Below are positions 16,568-24,318 of a stretch of 64,000 nt of DNA, piece after piece; the stretch's first letter is position 1; every line of letters starts with the position of its first letter. The notes beneath the pieces were generated by a model. That model had not been told where the DNA came from, searched no databases, and was given only the letters and a program-made list of their open reading frames with translations. The stretch is taken from positions 1-64,000 of the forward strand of contig CAXULQ010000006.1 of NCBI GenBank assembly GCA_964251965.1. The letters run 5' to 3'. Source of the stretch: Mucilaginibacter_A sp964251965. GTDB taxonomy: Bacteria > Bacteroidota > Bacteroidia > Sphingobacteriales > Sphingobacteriaceae. Made by a program: the position numbers and the translations under genes.

Positions 16568-17053
16568 TTAATTGAGCAACTGCACACCTCGCGCAGCAAT
16601 TTCATAAGTGCCGGAGTTGTTATTTTTCTGATGGGTTTTATCCATGCCTGCATTTGCACCTGCGTAATGCTGTTGGTTGTTGGAAATAAATTGTTTAGAA
16701 ATTACGCCATCGATCAGCACATTTTTACCTCTGATATTTTGCGGAAATTTAAACCCCGCTTTCATAAAATGAACAGAAACCGCCCTTCCTTTGGTATCTC
16801 GTAAAGTTAAAGATTCTCCGTTTCTGTTTACATCAGCCACTCTGCCAGAAATTGTAGTAGTGATAGAAGTCCGGCGGCCAAAATAAGTTTCCAGGTCTCC
16901 AATAGGATGTGCTGTTTTTACATCCACTTTTTCTCCATATATTTTTCCGCGGGGCGTAATACTTTTCGAACCATCATTAGGACGGGTATCATGTTGGGCC
17001 GAAACCGTTAAAGCACTAAAAAGAACAGCTATTGAGAAGAATAATTTTTTCAT
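16568..17053 (-). CDS. DUF4920-type exported protein
   Basis: A 161-aa protein with a signal peptide (to about residue 20, SALTVSAQ). The mature part fits DUF4920: a short lead to IYGEKVDVKTAHPIGDL, then an OB-like stretch TTTISGRVADVNRNGESLTLRD and ISGxV-type strands, then FPQNIRGKNVLIDGVISKQF. A basic, Asn/Gln-rich stretch (QHYAGANAGMDKTHQKNNN) precedes the last strand. The function of the family is unknown. It appears monocistronic. Confidence 0.72.
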   Translation of the reverse strand: MKKLFFSIAVLFSALTVSAQHDTRPNDGSKSITPRGKIYGEKVDVKTAHPIGDLETYFGRRTSITTTISGRVADVNRNGESLTLRDTKGRAVSVHFMKAGFKFPQNIRGKNVLIDGVISKQFISNNQQHYAGANAGMDKTHQKNNNSGTYEIAARGVQLLN

Positions 17054-17149
17054 GGCTTGATTATCGTTTACAATAGCATAACCTTTAAAAAAACAGAAGG
17101 TTTTGATTAAGCAAAAAGCAATCAGAAGATAATTTTTTAAGCACTAACT

Positions 17150-17752
17150 TTAATCATCCGCAAAAACATCTTCCAACTTTAATACAAACCCCGGGAGAAT
17201 GGGTGTAGTTACCTCCGCATCGGAAGGCAATAATTTAGAAGCTACATATATTCCTTCCTGATTCAATACATAGTTTAAAAAAGTTTTATCCTGAGGAGAA
17301 ACGATCCAATATTCTTGCACACCGTTTTCTTCGTAAATTTCAAATTTATTCTGTAACTCCGTTTTATTGTTACCCGGGGAAATGATTTCGACTACAATAT
17401 CCGGTGCACCGATACAACCTGCTTTATCAATTTTGCTACGATCGCAAATTACACAAATATCGGGCAGTACAACTGTAGTTACATCTTCGTTTGTCAATGA
17501 TTTTTTGGTGAGCCGAACATCAAAAGGGGCAATAAACACTTTGCACTGCTTTTTAAGCAAATAAAGTTTTAATGCAAAATAGAGGTTACCTGCAATATCC
17601 TGATGATAAGAACTTGGTGCCGGACTCATTTTAAAAACCCTGCCTTTTATCAGTTCTAATCTTTCTTTAAATTTCCATTGCAGGTAGTCAGCGTAAGTGT
17701 AAGTTTTTGAAAGATCAAGGTCTGATAATTTCATTATTTCCTGGGTTTCCAT
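17150..17752 (-). CDS. Uma2-family PD-(D/E)XK nuclease-like protein (copy A)
   Basis: A 200-aa Uma2 (DUF820) protein with a restriction-endonuclease-like fold. Visible family marks are YTYADYLQWKFKERLELIKGRVFKMSPAPSSYHQ at the N-terminus, DVRLTKK, VVLPDICVICD (the Pro-Asp metal ligand), APDIVVEIISPGN (the ExxP-containing catalytic strand) and YEENGVQEYWIVSP. Its function is not established; many genomes carry several copies. It is about 70-75% identical by eye to the upstream neighbour at 17794-18396 and clearly arose by tandem duplication. Confidence 0.87.
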   Translation of the reverse strand: METQEIMKLSDLDLSKTYTYADYLQWKFKERLELIKGRVFKMSPAPSSYHQDIAGNLYFALKLYLLKKQCKVFIAPFDVRLTKKSLTNEDVTTVVLPDICVICDRSKIDKAGCIGAPDIVVEIISPGNNKTELQNKFEIYEENGVQEYWIVSPQDKTFLNYVLNQEGIYVASKLLPSDAEVTTPILPGFVLKLEDVFADD

Positions 17753-17793
17753 AAATTTAAATTTAACGGCTTTTGATTACTACAAACTATCTA

Positions 17794-18396
17794 TTAATTA
17801 TCACTAAAAACCTCCTCTAGTTTTAACACAAAACCAGGAAGGATTGGAGTGGTAACTTCGGCGTTTGAAGGCAATAGTTTTGAACCTACATAAACGCCGT
17901 CCTGGTTCAAAATATATTTTAAAAAAGTTTTTTGTTGAGGAGAAACAATCCAGTATTCCTGCACACCGTTTTCTTCATAAACATCATATTTGTTCTGTAA
18001 CTCAGTTTTGTTATTGCTTGGAGAAAGGATTTCTACAACAATATCAGGGGCGCCAATACAACCATTCTTATCAATTTTGTTGCGGTCGCAAATTACACAT
18101 ATATCAGGCTGAACAACAGTTGTTATTTCCTGATTATCACTAATCTTTTTAATTAAACGGACATCAAAGGGGGCTGGATATACTTTACAAGATTTGCCTT
18201 TTAAATAATTTGCCAAAACCCTGGTTATTTCCGTAGAAACTTCCTGATGATAAGAACTCGGTGCCGGACTCATTTTAAAAATCCGGCCTTTAATTAACTC
18301 AATCCGTTCATCAAATTTCCATTGCAGGTAATCAGCGTAAGTATAAGTTTTAGAAAGATCGAGGTCTGAAAATTGCATTACTTCCTGGGTTTCCAT
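17794..18396 (-). CDS. Uma2-family PD-(D/E)XK nuclease-like protein (copy B)
   Basis: A 200-aa paralogue of the next gene downstream, with the same motif order (MSPAPSSYHQ, DVRLIKK, VVQPDICVICD, APDIVVEILSPSN, EYWIVSP). The start is set at METQEVMQF to match copy A. An in-frame ATG two codons upstream (18402) is supplied by a dispersed-repeat copy and is probably not original. The two copies are separated by about 40 bp and lie downstream of radA on the same strand. The largest differences are at residues 65-80, suggesting divergence of a substrate-facing segment. Confidence 0.87.
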   Translation of the reverse strand: METQEVMQFSDLDLSKTYTYADYLQWKFDERIELIKGRIFKMSPAPSSYHQEVSTEITRVLANYLKGKSCKVYPAPFDVRLIKKISDNQEITTVVQPDICVICDRNKIDKNGCIGAPDIVVEILSPSNNKTELQNKYDVYEENGVQEYWIVSPQQKTFLKYILNQDGVYVGSKLLPSNAEVTTPILPGFVLKLEEVFSDN

Positions 18397-18400
18397 AAAC

Positions 18401-18424
18401 ATACTGTTTTTATCAACATAAATT
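18401..18424 (-). repeat. Dispersed repeat, ACAG variant, at the Uma2 start
   Basis: ATACTGT-TTTTA-TCAACA-TAAATTT. Its terminal AT supplies part of an alternative upstream ATG for the Uma2 gene. It also lies 10 bp past the radA stop. Confidence 0.75.
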
Positions 18425-18434
18425 TCGGCATTCC

Positions 18435-19844
18435 TCAGCCAAAAAGCAACTGAAAAACTTCTTCAATCCGGCTGACAGCCTTTACTTCAATATCAAATCT
18501 TGAAAAATCCACGCTCTTTTTATTTTTTCCGCCGGCGGGAAGGTTGTAACGGGAAATAATGATCTGCTCAAAACCCAACTTCTGCGCTTCGGCAATGCGT
18601 TGTTCTACGCGGTTTACGGCGCGGATTTCCCCGGATAAACCCAACTCTCCGGCAAAACAGGTTTTAAAAGAAACCGGAATATCTTCGTGAGATGAAATAA
18701 TAGCCGCCGCCAAACCTAAATCCATTGCCGGATCCTCTACACGTATGCCGCCGGTAATATTCAGGAAAACATCTTTGGCGCTTAACCGGAAACCGCAGCG
18801 TTTTTCTAAAACTGCCAGCAGCATGTTCATCCGCTTGTTATCAAAACCGGTGGCCGAACGTTGCGGCGTGCCGTAAGGCGAAGCACTTACCAAAGCTTGG
18901 GTTTCTATCAGCATTGGGCGCATACCTTCCAACGTAGCCGAAATGGTGATGCCGCTTAAAGCTTCATCGCGTTGCGATAATAAGATTTCGGATGGATTGG
19001 AAACTTCGCGTAAACCTTCGCCCTGCATTTCGTAAATCCCCAGTTCGGAAGAAGAGCCAAAACGGTTTTTGATCGTGCGTAAAATCCGGTAAACGTGGTG
19101 CCGGTCGCCTTCAAACTGCAAAACCGTATCTACCATGTGCTCCAAAATTTTGGGGCCGGCAATGGCACCGTCTTTTGTAATATGGCCGATCAGGAAAACC
19201 GGCGTACCTGTTTCTTTGGCAAAACGCATCAGTTCGGCGGTACACTCGCGAACCTGCGAAACGCTGCCCGGCGTAGATTCGATATGTGCCGAATGCAAAG
19301 TCTGGATCGAATCGATAATCACCAAATCCGGTTCTATCGCTTCAATTTGTTTAAAAATATTTTGGGTAGAAGTTTCTACCAATACAAACGGGTTATTAAT
19401 TTTGGTGGTAAAAGAAGCACTGATGCGCTCCGAACGCATTTTAATTTGCCGCTCGCTTTCCTCGCCCGAAACATAAAGCACTTTTAAACCGGGAATAATC
19501 AAAGCTAACTGCAACATTAAGGTTGATTTTCCGATGCCTGGTTCTCCTCCCAATAAAATCAACGAACCGCCAACAATGCCTCCGCCTAAAACACGGTTTA
19601 ATTCTTTATCGGGCGTGATGAGCCTATCTTCTTCGGTAAAAGCAATTTCCGAAACCGGAACAGGTTTGTTGGCGCGCTGTAAACTGCTGGTTGCCGGTTT
19701 CCATTCGGGCACAGCCGTGCTGGCTTTTTCGATCACTTCTTCTACAAAAGTATTCCATTGCCCGCAGGAAGGACATTTGCCCAGCCATTTCGGTGCTTCA
19801 AAGCCGCAGCTTTGGCAAAAATAGGCACTTTTAGTTTTAGCCAA
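18435..19844 (-). CDS. radA: DNA repair protein RadA (Sms)
   Basis: A 469-aa RecA-like branch-migration helicase for recombination intermediates. An N-terminal C4 zinc finger (FCQSCGFEAPKWLGKCPSCGQ) is followed by Walker A GGEPGIGKSTL near residue 100, the RadA-specific KNRFG motif near 262, and a Lon-protease-like C-terminal domain (SGEIRAVNRVEQRIAEAQKLG). The start codon is TTG. Odd feature: between MRSERI and VLVETSTQNIF lies SASFTTKINNPF, encoded by a copy of the dispersed repeat (19399-19420) on the opposite strand and apparently several residues longer than usual. The insertion is in frame and at a loop position, so function is probably kept. Confidence 0.94.
   Translation of the reverse strand: MAKTKSAYFCQSCGFEAPKWLGKCPSCGQWNTFVEEVIEKASTAVPEWKPATSSLQRANKPVPVSEIAFTEEDRLITPDKELNRVLGGGIVGGSLILLGGEPGIGKSTLMLQLALIIPGLKVLYVSGEESERQIKMRSERISASFTTKINNPFVLVETSTQNIFKQIEAIEPDLVIIDSIQTLHSAHIESTPGSVSQVRECTAELMRFAKETGTPVFLIGHITKDGAIAGPKILEHMVDTVLQFEGDRHHVYRILRTIKNRFGSSSELGIYEMQGEGLREVSNPSEILLSQRDEALSGITISATLEGMRPMLIETQALVSASPYGTPQRSATGFDNKRMNMLLAVLEKRCGFRLSAKDVFLNITGGIRVEDPAMDLGLAAAIISSHEDIPVSFKTCFAGELGLSGEIRAVNRVEQRIAEAQKLGFEQIIISRYNLPAGGKNKKSVDFSRFDIEVKAVSRIEEVFQLLFG
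19399..19420 (+). repeat. Dispersed repeat copy inside radA
   Basis: TTTTGGTGG-TAAAA-GAAGCAC preceded by TTAA matches the consensus at nearly every fixed position. It is antisense to radA and read as SASFTTKIN in the protein. Confidence 0.75.
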
Positions 19845-19974
19845 CTTATTGTTAGGATTTCAGGATTTTTAAATGATTACAGGATTAATAACGGTTAGTT
19901 TTGAGAAGATTAATTCAATCAAAACACAGTTATCAATCTTACAATTTACGGAATTTTTGTTGAAAAAACACCGG

Positions 19975-19986
19975 TAAAAACAGTAT
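19975..19986 (+). repeat. Dispersed repeat, ACAG variant core
   Basis: TAAAAACAGTAT preceded by CCGG, located next to the rng terminator. Confidence 0.65.
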
Positions 19987-19995
19987 CAAGAAAAA

Positions 19996-20042
19996 AGGTT
20001 TACGGTTTTACAATGTTTGCACATTTCGTAAACCGTAAACCT
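19996..20042 (-). terminator. Intrinsic terminator of the rng operon
   Basis: A 15-bp, nearly perfect stem (AGGTTTACGGTTTAC-type arms at 19996-20011 and 20027-20042) followed by six T on the minus strand, 20 bp past the rng stop. Confidence 0.85.
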
Positions 20043-20062
20043 AAAATTAGATTTGATAATTA

Positions 20063-21613
20063 TTAAAGTTTGATTTCTTCGTTTTTGGAAGATAAGAAAT
20101 GAAATTCGTTCATTGTATAATTAGGCATACTTTTCACCTTAATCCATTGATGATAATGAACATACCATTTCATCTGGCGGTTATAAATTCCACGCTTAAC
20201 ATAAGCTTCTATAAAAGGATGTACGCAAAGCGTAATTCCTTTTTCATTTTGCTCCTGCAAAACATAATTCAGGTTATTTTCAATATCATCCAAAAGCAAA
20301 ACACTTGGCCTGACAGTACCGGAACCATGACAGGTTGGGCAAATTTCGGAAGTAACAATATTTGTTTCTGGCCTAACCCGTTGCCGCGTAACTTGTACCA
20401 ACCCAAATTTACTTGGCGGTAGGATGGTATGCTTTGCCCGGTCGAGCCGCATTTCGTCTCGCAGAAACTCAAAAAGTTCTTTCCGGTTGTTTGGTGTGTG
20501 CATGTCGATAAAATCGATTACCACAATTCCGCCCATATCACGCAAACGCAGCTGTCGTGCAATTTCTTTGGCCGCTTCTTTATTTACCTGGAACGCATTT
20601 TCTTCCTGGTTTTCTTTGCTGGCCGTTCTGTTTCCACTATTTACATCGATTACATGCAAAGCTTCGGTATGTTCGATCACTAAATAAGCACCGCCAGGAA
20701 GATTGACTGTTTTACCGAAAGCAGATTTAATTTGTTTTTCGATACCATAATGTTCGAAAATAGGAACGCTGTTTTTATGCAGCTTAACTATTTTTTCAAG
20801 ATCGGGAGAAATTTCCTGAACATAAGAGCGTACTTCTTCAAAAATATATTGGTCGTTTACAGTAATGCTTTGAAAATCGGCATTCAGCAAATCCCGTAAA
20901 AGTGTAGAAGTACGGTCGATTTCGCCTAAAATCTTTTTAGAGGGTTCTGTTGCAGGTAAATGCGTGATGAAGGTTTCCCATTTGGCAATCAGGTCCAGCA
21001 AATCTTTTTGCATTTCCTCTACGCCCTTATCCTCAGAAACCGTACGGATAATTACACCAAAATTTTGAGGTTTGATACTTTCTATAATCTTACGCAGCCG
21101 GGTACGTTCGGTGTTGCTTTTGATTTTTTTGGAGATAGAAATAGCATCCGAAAAAGGCACCAGCACAACATACCTACCTGCGATTGACAGATCGGAACTA
21201 AGCCTCGGCCCTTTTGTAGAAATTGGTTCTTTAGCAATTTGAACCGGCAACAACTGGTTTTTACTTAAAATATCAGAAATTTTACCCGATTTGGTAATGT
21301 CCTGTTCAAGCGAAAAATGCTCCAGTAATTTTGATTTATAACTTCCGCCACGGACTGTTTTAACCAGTTTTAATAAAGACTGTACCTGCGAACCCAGATC
21401 GAGATAATGCAAAAAAGCATCTTTTTCGTAACCTACATCAACAAAAGCGGCATTTAAACTTGGCATTACTTTTTTAACACGGCCAAGGTAAATATCGCCA
21501 ACAGTATAATTATTGTTGATCTGATCTTTATGAAGTTCTACAAGCTGTTTGTTTTGCAACAGAGCAATTGTTGCACCAGCCGGGGAAGCATCGATAACTA
21601 ATTCTTTTATCAA
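20063..21613 (-). CDS. rng: Ribonuclease E/G family endoribonuclease (RNase G)
   Basis: A 516-aa RNase G-type enzyme, without the long C-terminal scaffold of RNase E. The N-terminus MIKELVIDASPAGATIALLQ leads into the S1 domain (VGDIYLGRVKKVMPSLNAAFVDVGYEKDAFLHYLDL, given in pieces: GDIYLGRV, NAAFVDVGYEKDAFLH). The catalytic DNase-I-like part shows IDVNSGNRT, GGIVVIDFIDMH (metal-binding Asp pair) and the Zn-link ICPTCHGSG. It processes rRNA and starts mRNA decay. The start codon is TTG. HU, the TPR gene and the bS22-like gene lie upstream on the same strand, though a terminator-like hairpin (21687-21712) separates rng from them. Confidence 0.93.
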   Translation of the reverse strand: MIKELVIDASPAGATIALLQNKQLVELHKDQINNNYTVGDIYLGRVKKVMPSLNAAFVDVGYEKDAFLHYLDLGSQVQSLLKLVKTVRGGSYKSKLLEHFSLEQDITKSGKISDILSKNQLLPVQIAKEPISTKGPRLSSDLSIAGRYVVLVPFSDAISISKKIKSNTERTRLRKIIESIKPQNFGVIIRTVSEDKGVEEMQKDLLDLIAKWETFITHLPATEPSKKILGEIDRTSTLLRDLLNADFQSITVNDQYIFEEVRSYVQEISPDLEKIVKLHKNSVPIFEHYGIEKQIKSAFGKTVNLPGGAYLVIEHTEALHVIDVNSGNRTASKENQEENAFQVNKEAAKEIARQLRLRDMGGIVVIDFIDMHTPNNRKELFEFLRDEMRLDRAKHTILPPSKFGLVQVTRQRVRPETNIVTSEICPTCHGSGTVRPSVLLLDDIENNLNYVLQEQNEKGITLCVHPFIEAYVKRGIYNRQMKWYVHYHQWIKVKSMPNYTMNEFHFLSSKNEEIKL

Positions 21614-21686
21614 TTGCTACTCCTTTATCAACGGCAAAAATTGCCGTTACATTAAAATATCATGTAAATTATCATAAATAACAAAA

Positions 21687-21712
21687 AGGCTCTTTGTAAA
21701 AACAAAGTGCCT
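21687..21712 (-). terminator. Terminator/attenuator between the bS22-like gene and rng
   Basis: Stem GGC-CTTTGT / ACAAAG-GCC with one mismatch and a short T-run on the minus strand. Confidence 0.6.
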
Positions 21713-21731
21713 AAATCTTTAAAAAAGTCTA

Positions 21732-21821
21732 TTACTTCTTTTTATGTCTGTTTTTTCTTAAACGCTTTTTACGTTTATGGGTGGCCATTTTATGACGTTT
21801 TCTTTTTTTACCGCTTGGCAT
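21732..21821 (-). CDS. bS22/AURKAIP1-COX24-domain small ribosomal protein
   Basis: A 29-codon gene. The protein is about 60% Lys/Arg/His and starts MPSGKKRKRHKMATHKRKKR, the exact style of the tiny bacterial AURKAIP1/COX24-domain (mS38/bS22-like) 30S subunit proteins. It sits between a TPR gene and rng, with a terminator hairpin after it. High Lys/Arg content and a position in an RNA-metabolism operon support a ribosomal role. The identification is by recall of the family sequence; no other domain is present. Confidence 0.85.
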   Translation of the reverse strand: MPSGKKRKRHKMATHKRKKRLRKNRHKKK

Positions 21822-21848
21822 AACTTCTTTTAATTAGTATTTTATTGT

Positions 21849-22706
21849 TTAATTTTTTAACTCTTTAATGTATTCGTCCATCTTTTGGTCAAAAGCTGCA
21901 TCTCCTGCCATTTCCTTGCATTTTTGGTAAGCAGCTATCGCCTCTGGTTTCATACCCAATTGCTTGTAACTTTCTGCGAGATAAAAGTATGGCTCTAATT
22001 CCGGTTTTTGTGCAACCACATTTTTAAACCGTTCAACCGCTTTCTCAAACTGCCCAGATTTCATCGAAAATAAACCTAAGTTTAAATTCGCTTTTAAATT
22101 CTTTGGGTCTTTGGCAACCACGCCTAACAGCAAAGAAATACCTGCCATTGGGCTTGGCGCGCCTCCGTTTACATAAGCAATGCCTAAACCTGTTTGTGCA
22201 TCCAAGTTATCGGGTGCTATTTGCATCGCCTTTTTAAAAGATTCTACCGCATTGATAATAAATGCAGGTTGAGCAACAGTATCTTGCGTCAGCTTATAGG
22301 CATCGTTAAAATGGTTGCCAGCACTTAACCAATTTGCCAGCGTGTTTTCTTTTCTTGCTAAAGATAAATAGTAAAATGCGCCAGGCGCAGGTACGTTTAC
22401 ATCGTCCCAGGTATGCGCCAAATCTTTTTCTAAAGCCTGCTTTTCTATATCAGAAGCTGCGTTTTTAAGTTGGGATTCTTTAGCTGTGATCTCTGCTGTC
22501 ATTTGTGGTGTCAGCAGCTTTTTTGCCGCGTCAGAAACATATTCTACGTTAATCTGTAAAGAAGCCTGTGCTATCGGGGCTGCTGCGGCTGCACCTGGTT
22601 TGGTACGTTCTTCTTTCGGCCTGATCAACCCTTTTACAGGTAAAGAAATTAAATAAGCCATCATTGCAACAACAATTACAACTACGCCTATTTGCTTCTT
22701 TCTCAT
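21849..22706 (-). CDS. Membrane-anchored tetratricopeptide repeat protein
   Basis: A 285-aa protein with one N-terminal transmembrane anchor (IGVVVIVVAMMAYLISLPV) and a periplasmic or cytoplasmic part. TPR-like helices appear from about residue 120: AFYYLSLARKENTLANWLSAGNHFNDAYKL, then FKKAMQIAPDNLDAQTGLGIAYV, LKANLNLGLFSMKSGQFEKAVERFKNVV and PYFYLAESYKQLGMKPEAIAAYQKC. It probably acts as a protein-interaction scaffold; no partner is known. It is immediately downstream of the HU gene (8 bp) and upstream of the bS22-like gene, so co-transcribed. The ATG at 22706 is preferred to the GTG one codon earlier. Confidence 0.82.
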   Translation of the reverse strand: MRKKQIGVVVIVVAMMAYLISLPVKGLIRPKEERTKPGAAAAAPIAQASLQINVEYVSDAAKKLLTPQMTAEITAKESQLKNAASDIEKQALEKDLAHTWDDVNVPAPGAFYYLSLARKENTLANWLSAGNHFNDAYKLTQDTVAQPAFIINAVESFKKAMQIAPDNLDAQTGLGIAYVNGGAPSPMAGISLLLGVVAKDPKNLKANLNLGLFSMKSGQFEKAVERFKNVVAQKPELEPYFYLAESYKQLGMKPEAIAAYQKCKEMAGDAAFDQKMDEYIKELKN

Positions 22707-22714
22707 CACAAAAA

Positions 22715-23014
22715 TTATTTGTCAGATTTAGCTTTGTTGCCCGTGCGTACTTTTTCTACAAAAGTTTTTGCAGGTTTAAAGCTTGGGATAAAATGCTCTG
22801 GGATAATAATGGCCGTGTTTTTAGAAATATTACGTGCTGTTTTTTCGGCCCTTTTTTTAATAACGAAACTACCAAAACCGCGTACATAAACATTATCGCC
22901 GCTAACCATTGCACCTTTTATCACCTTAAAAAAGGCTTCAACCGTTTCTTGTACGTCTACTTTTTCTATCCCGGTTTTTGTAGAAATTTCAGATATTATC
23001 TCTGCTTTAGTCAT
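22715..23014 (-). CDS. HU/IHF-family DNA-binding protein
   Basis: A 99-aa histone-like protein that bends DNA as a dimer. MTKAEIISEISTKTGIEKVDVQETVEAFF is the standard dimerisation helices; VYVRGFGSFVIKKRAEKTARN is the beta arm entry, and the DNA-contacting arm tip reads IIIPEHFIPSFKPAKTF instead of the usual IPA(R)xVPxFKPG, with His-Phe at the intercalation site. A short Lys/Arg tail follows. It is first in the operon with the TPR gene. A TACTTTTG box lies 50 bp upstream. Confidence 0.92.
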   Translation of the reverse strand: MTKAEIISEISTKTGIEKVDVQETVEAFFKVIKGAMVSGDNVYVRGFGSFVIKKRAEKTARNISKNTAIIIPEHFIPSFKPAKTFVEKVRTGNKAKSDK

Positions 23015-23062
23015 CTGCTATCTGTTCTTATTTAATTGTAATACTTAGTTGTTTTGGGGTTG

Positions 23063-23070
23063 CAAAAGTA
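23063..23070 (-). promoter_or_regulatory. Putative -7 box of the HU-TPR operon
   Basis: TACTTTTG on the minus strand, with a T-rich GTTTC at about the -33 position. It lies in the 150-bp divergent gap with mutY. Confidence 0.6.
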
Positions 23071-23134
23071 TTGCTTTAAAACGAAACAGCGAAAAAAAAC
23101 TGTTTTTTTTATCTACACATCTGCCTAACAATGA

Positions 23135-23163
23135 TTTGGTTAGGTTTTGGGTAACTATTTTTG
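23135..23163 (+). promoter_or_regulatory. mutY promoter placed against the start codon
   Basis: TTTG (23135-23138) and TATTTTTG (23156-23163) are separated by 17 bp. The -7 box ends only 4 bp before the ATG at 23168, so transcription should begin at or next to the start codon (a leaderless or nearly leaderless mRNA). Confidence 0.6.
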
Positions 23164-23167
23164 CAAG

Positions 23168-24253
23168 ATGAATTGGAGCGATGAAATACAAAACTGGTAC
23201 CAGCAACACAAACGAGACCTGCCTTGGCGTAATACAAATGATGCTTATACAATCTGGCTTTCGGAAGTAATTTTACAGCAAACCCGGGTAGAGCAAGGCC
23301 TGCCATACTTTTATCGTTTTTTAGAAAAATATCCTACCGTTGCCGCTTTTGCACAAGCTTCTGAAGATGAAATTTTAAAACTGTGGCAAGGTTTAGGTTA
23401 TTATTCACGAGGAAGGAATATGTTAACAACAGCCCGCCAAATCCTCGAAAACAACCAAGGAATTTTTCCAACTTCTTATCAGGAACTGATCAAACTAAAA
23501 GGTATTGGCGAATACACTGCCGCCGCAATTGCCTCTTTTGCTGCCAATGAAGCCAAAGCTGTAGTTGATGGCAATGTTTACCGGGTTTTGTCTCGATGGT
23601 TTGGTGTGGAAGAACCTATTAATTCTCCAAACGGAAAAAAGCTTTTTCAGCAATTGGCGGATGAGGTTTTAGACCGAAAACATCCTGGCCAACACAACCA
23701 GGCCATGATGGAGTTTGGTGCGATGTTGTGCAAACCCAAAAATCCGGACTGTAAAATTTGCCCGGTTCGTCAGGCTTGCAACGCTTATCAAACCAATCGC
23801 ATCAACCTACTTCCGGTAAAACTAAAAACGGTTAAAATACGGGAACGTTATTTCAACTACTTTTTGATAACCGATCAACACCAAATTTTACTCAATAAAA
23901 GAAGCATGGGTGATATCTGGGCCAACATGTACGATTTACCTTTGATAGAAACACCAGCTTATGTTCCGATAGAAGATGTTGCCATGCTGCCTGATTTTAA
24001 AAGTTTTTTTGGCGGCCAGGCCATGATTATTTCTACTTCAGCCATTCAAAAACATATTTTGACACACCAAAGGATTTTTGCCCGGTTTATACATTTACAA
24101 GTCAATCCAAAGGAAATCAACCAGCAGCCTTCCTGGTTTTACACTTCTGTTGCTTCTTTAGAGCAGTTGGCGATGCCAAAAATCATTTACCAGTTTTTAG
24201 ATCAGTTTTACCATTTGCAAAACATCCAGGCGCAAATAATTTTCTCAAAGTAA
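23168..24253 (+). CDS. mutY: A/G-specific adenine glycosylase MutY
   Basis: A 361-aa base-excision enzyme that removes adenine mispaired with 8-oxoguanine. HhH-GPD fold: WRNTNDAYTIWLSEVILQQTRVEQG (catalytic Glu), the helix-hairpin-helix LKGIGEYTAAAIASFA, then VDGNVYRVLSRW (catalytic Asp). The [4Fe-4S] cluster is CKPKNPDCKICPVRQAC. The C-terminal NUDIX-like 8-oxoG recognition domain follows (about 225-350). Within it, the codons for LLNKRSM form a full match to the dispersed repeat (23886-23907). The start at 23168 (MNWSDEIQNW) is the family start. Confidence 0.95.
   Translation: MNWSDEIQNWYQQHKRDLPWRNTNDAYTIWLSEVILQQTRVEQGLPYFYRFLEKYPTVAAFAQASEDEILKLWQGLGYYSRGRNMLTTARQILENNQGIFPTSYQELIKLKGIGEYTAAAIASFAANEAKAVVDGNVYRVLSRWFGVEEPINSPNGKKLFQQLADEVLDRKHPGQHNQAMMEFGAMLCKPKNPDCKICPVRQACNAYQTNRINLLPVKLKTVKIRERYFNYFLITDQHQILLNKRSMGDIWANMYDLPLIETPAYVPIEDVAMLPDFKSFFGGQAMIISTSAIQKHILTHQRIFARFIHLQVNPKEINQQPSWFYTSVASLEQLAMPKIIYQFLDQFYHLQNIQAQIIFSK
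23886..23907 (+). repeat. Dispersed repeat match inside mutY
   Basis: TTTTA-CTCAA-TAAAA-GAAGCAT: all 17 fixed positions match. It is read in frame as part of LLNKRSM in the NUDIX-like domain. Confidence 0.6.
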
Positions 24254-24254
24254 A

Positions 24255-24318
24255 TTTTATGCCGATAAAAGAAGCATCCGGGGGAATTAATAGGAATGCT
24301 TCTTTTATCGCCGCAAAA
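24255..24318. terminator. Convergent terminator built from an inverted repeat pair
   Basis: Two dispersed-repeat copies (24255-24277 plus, 24296-24318 minus) face each other and form a 15-bp perfect core stem CGATAAAAGAAGCAT. The structure fills exactly the gap between the mutY stop and the stop of the convergent peptidase gene. Confidence 0.88.
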
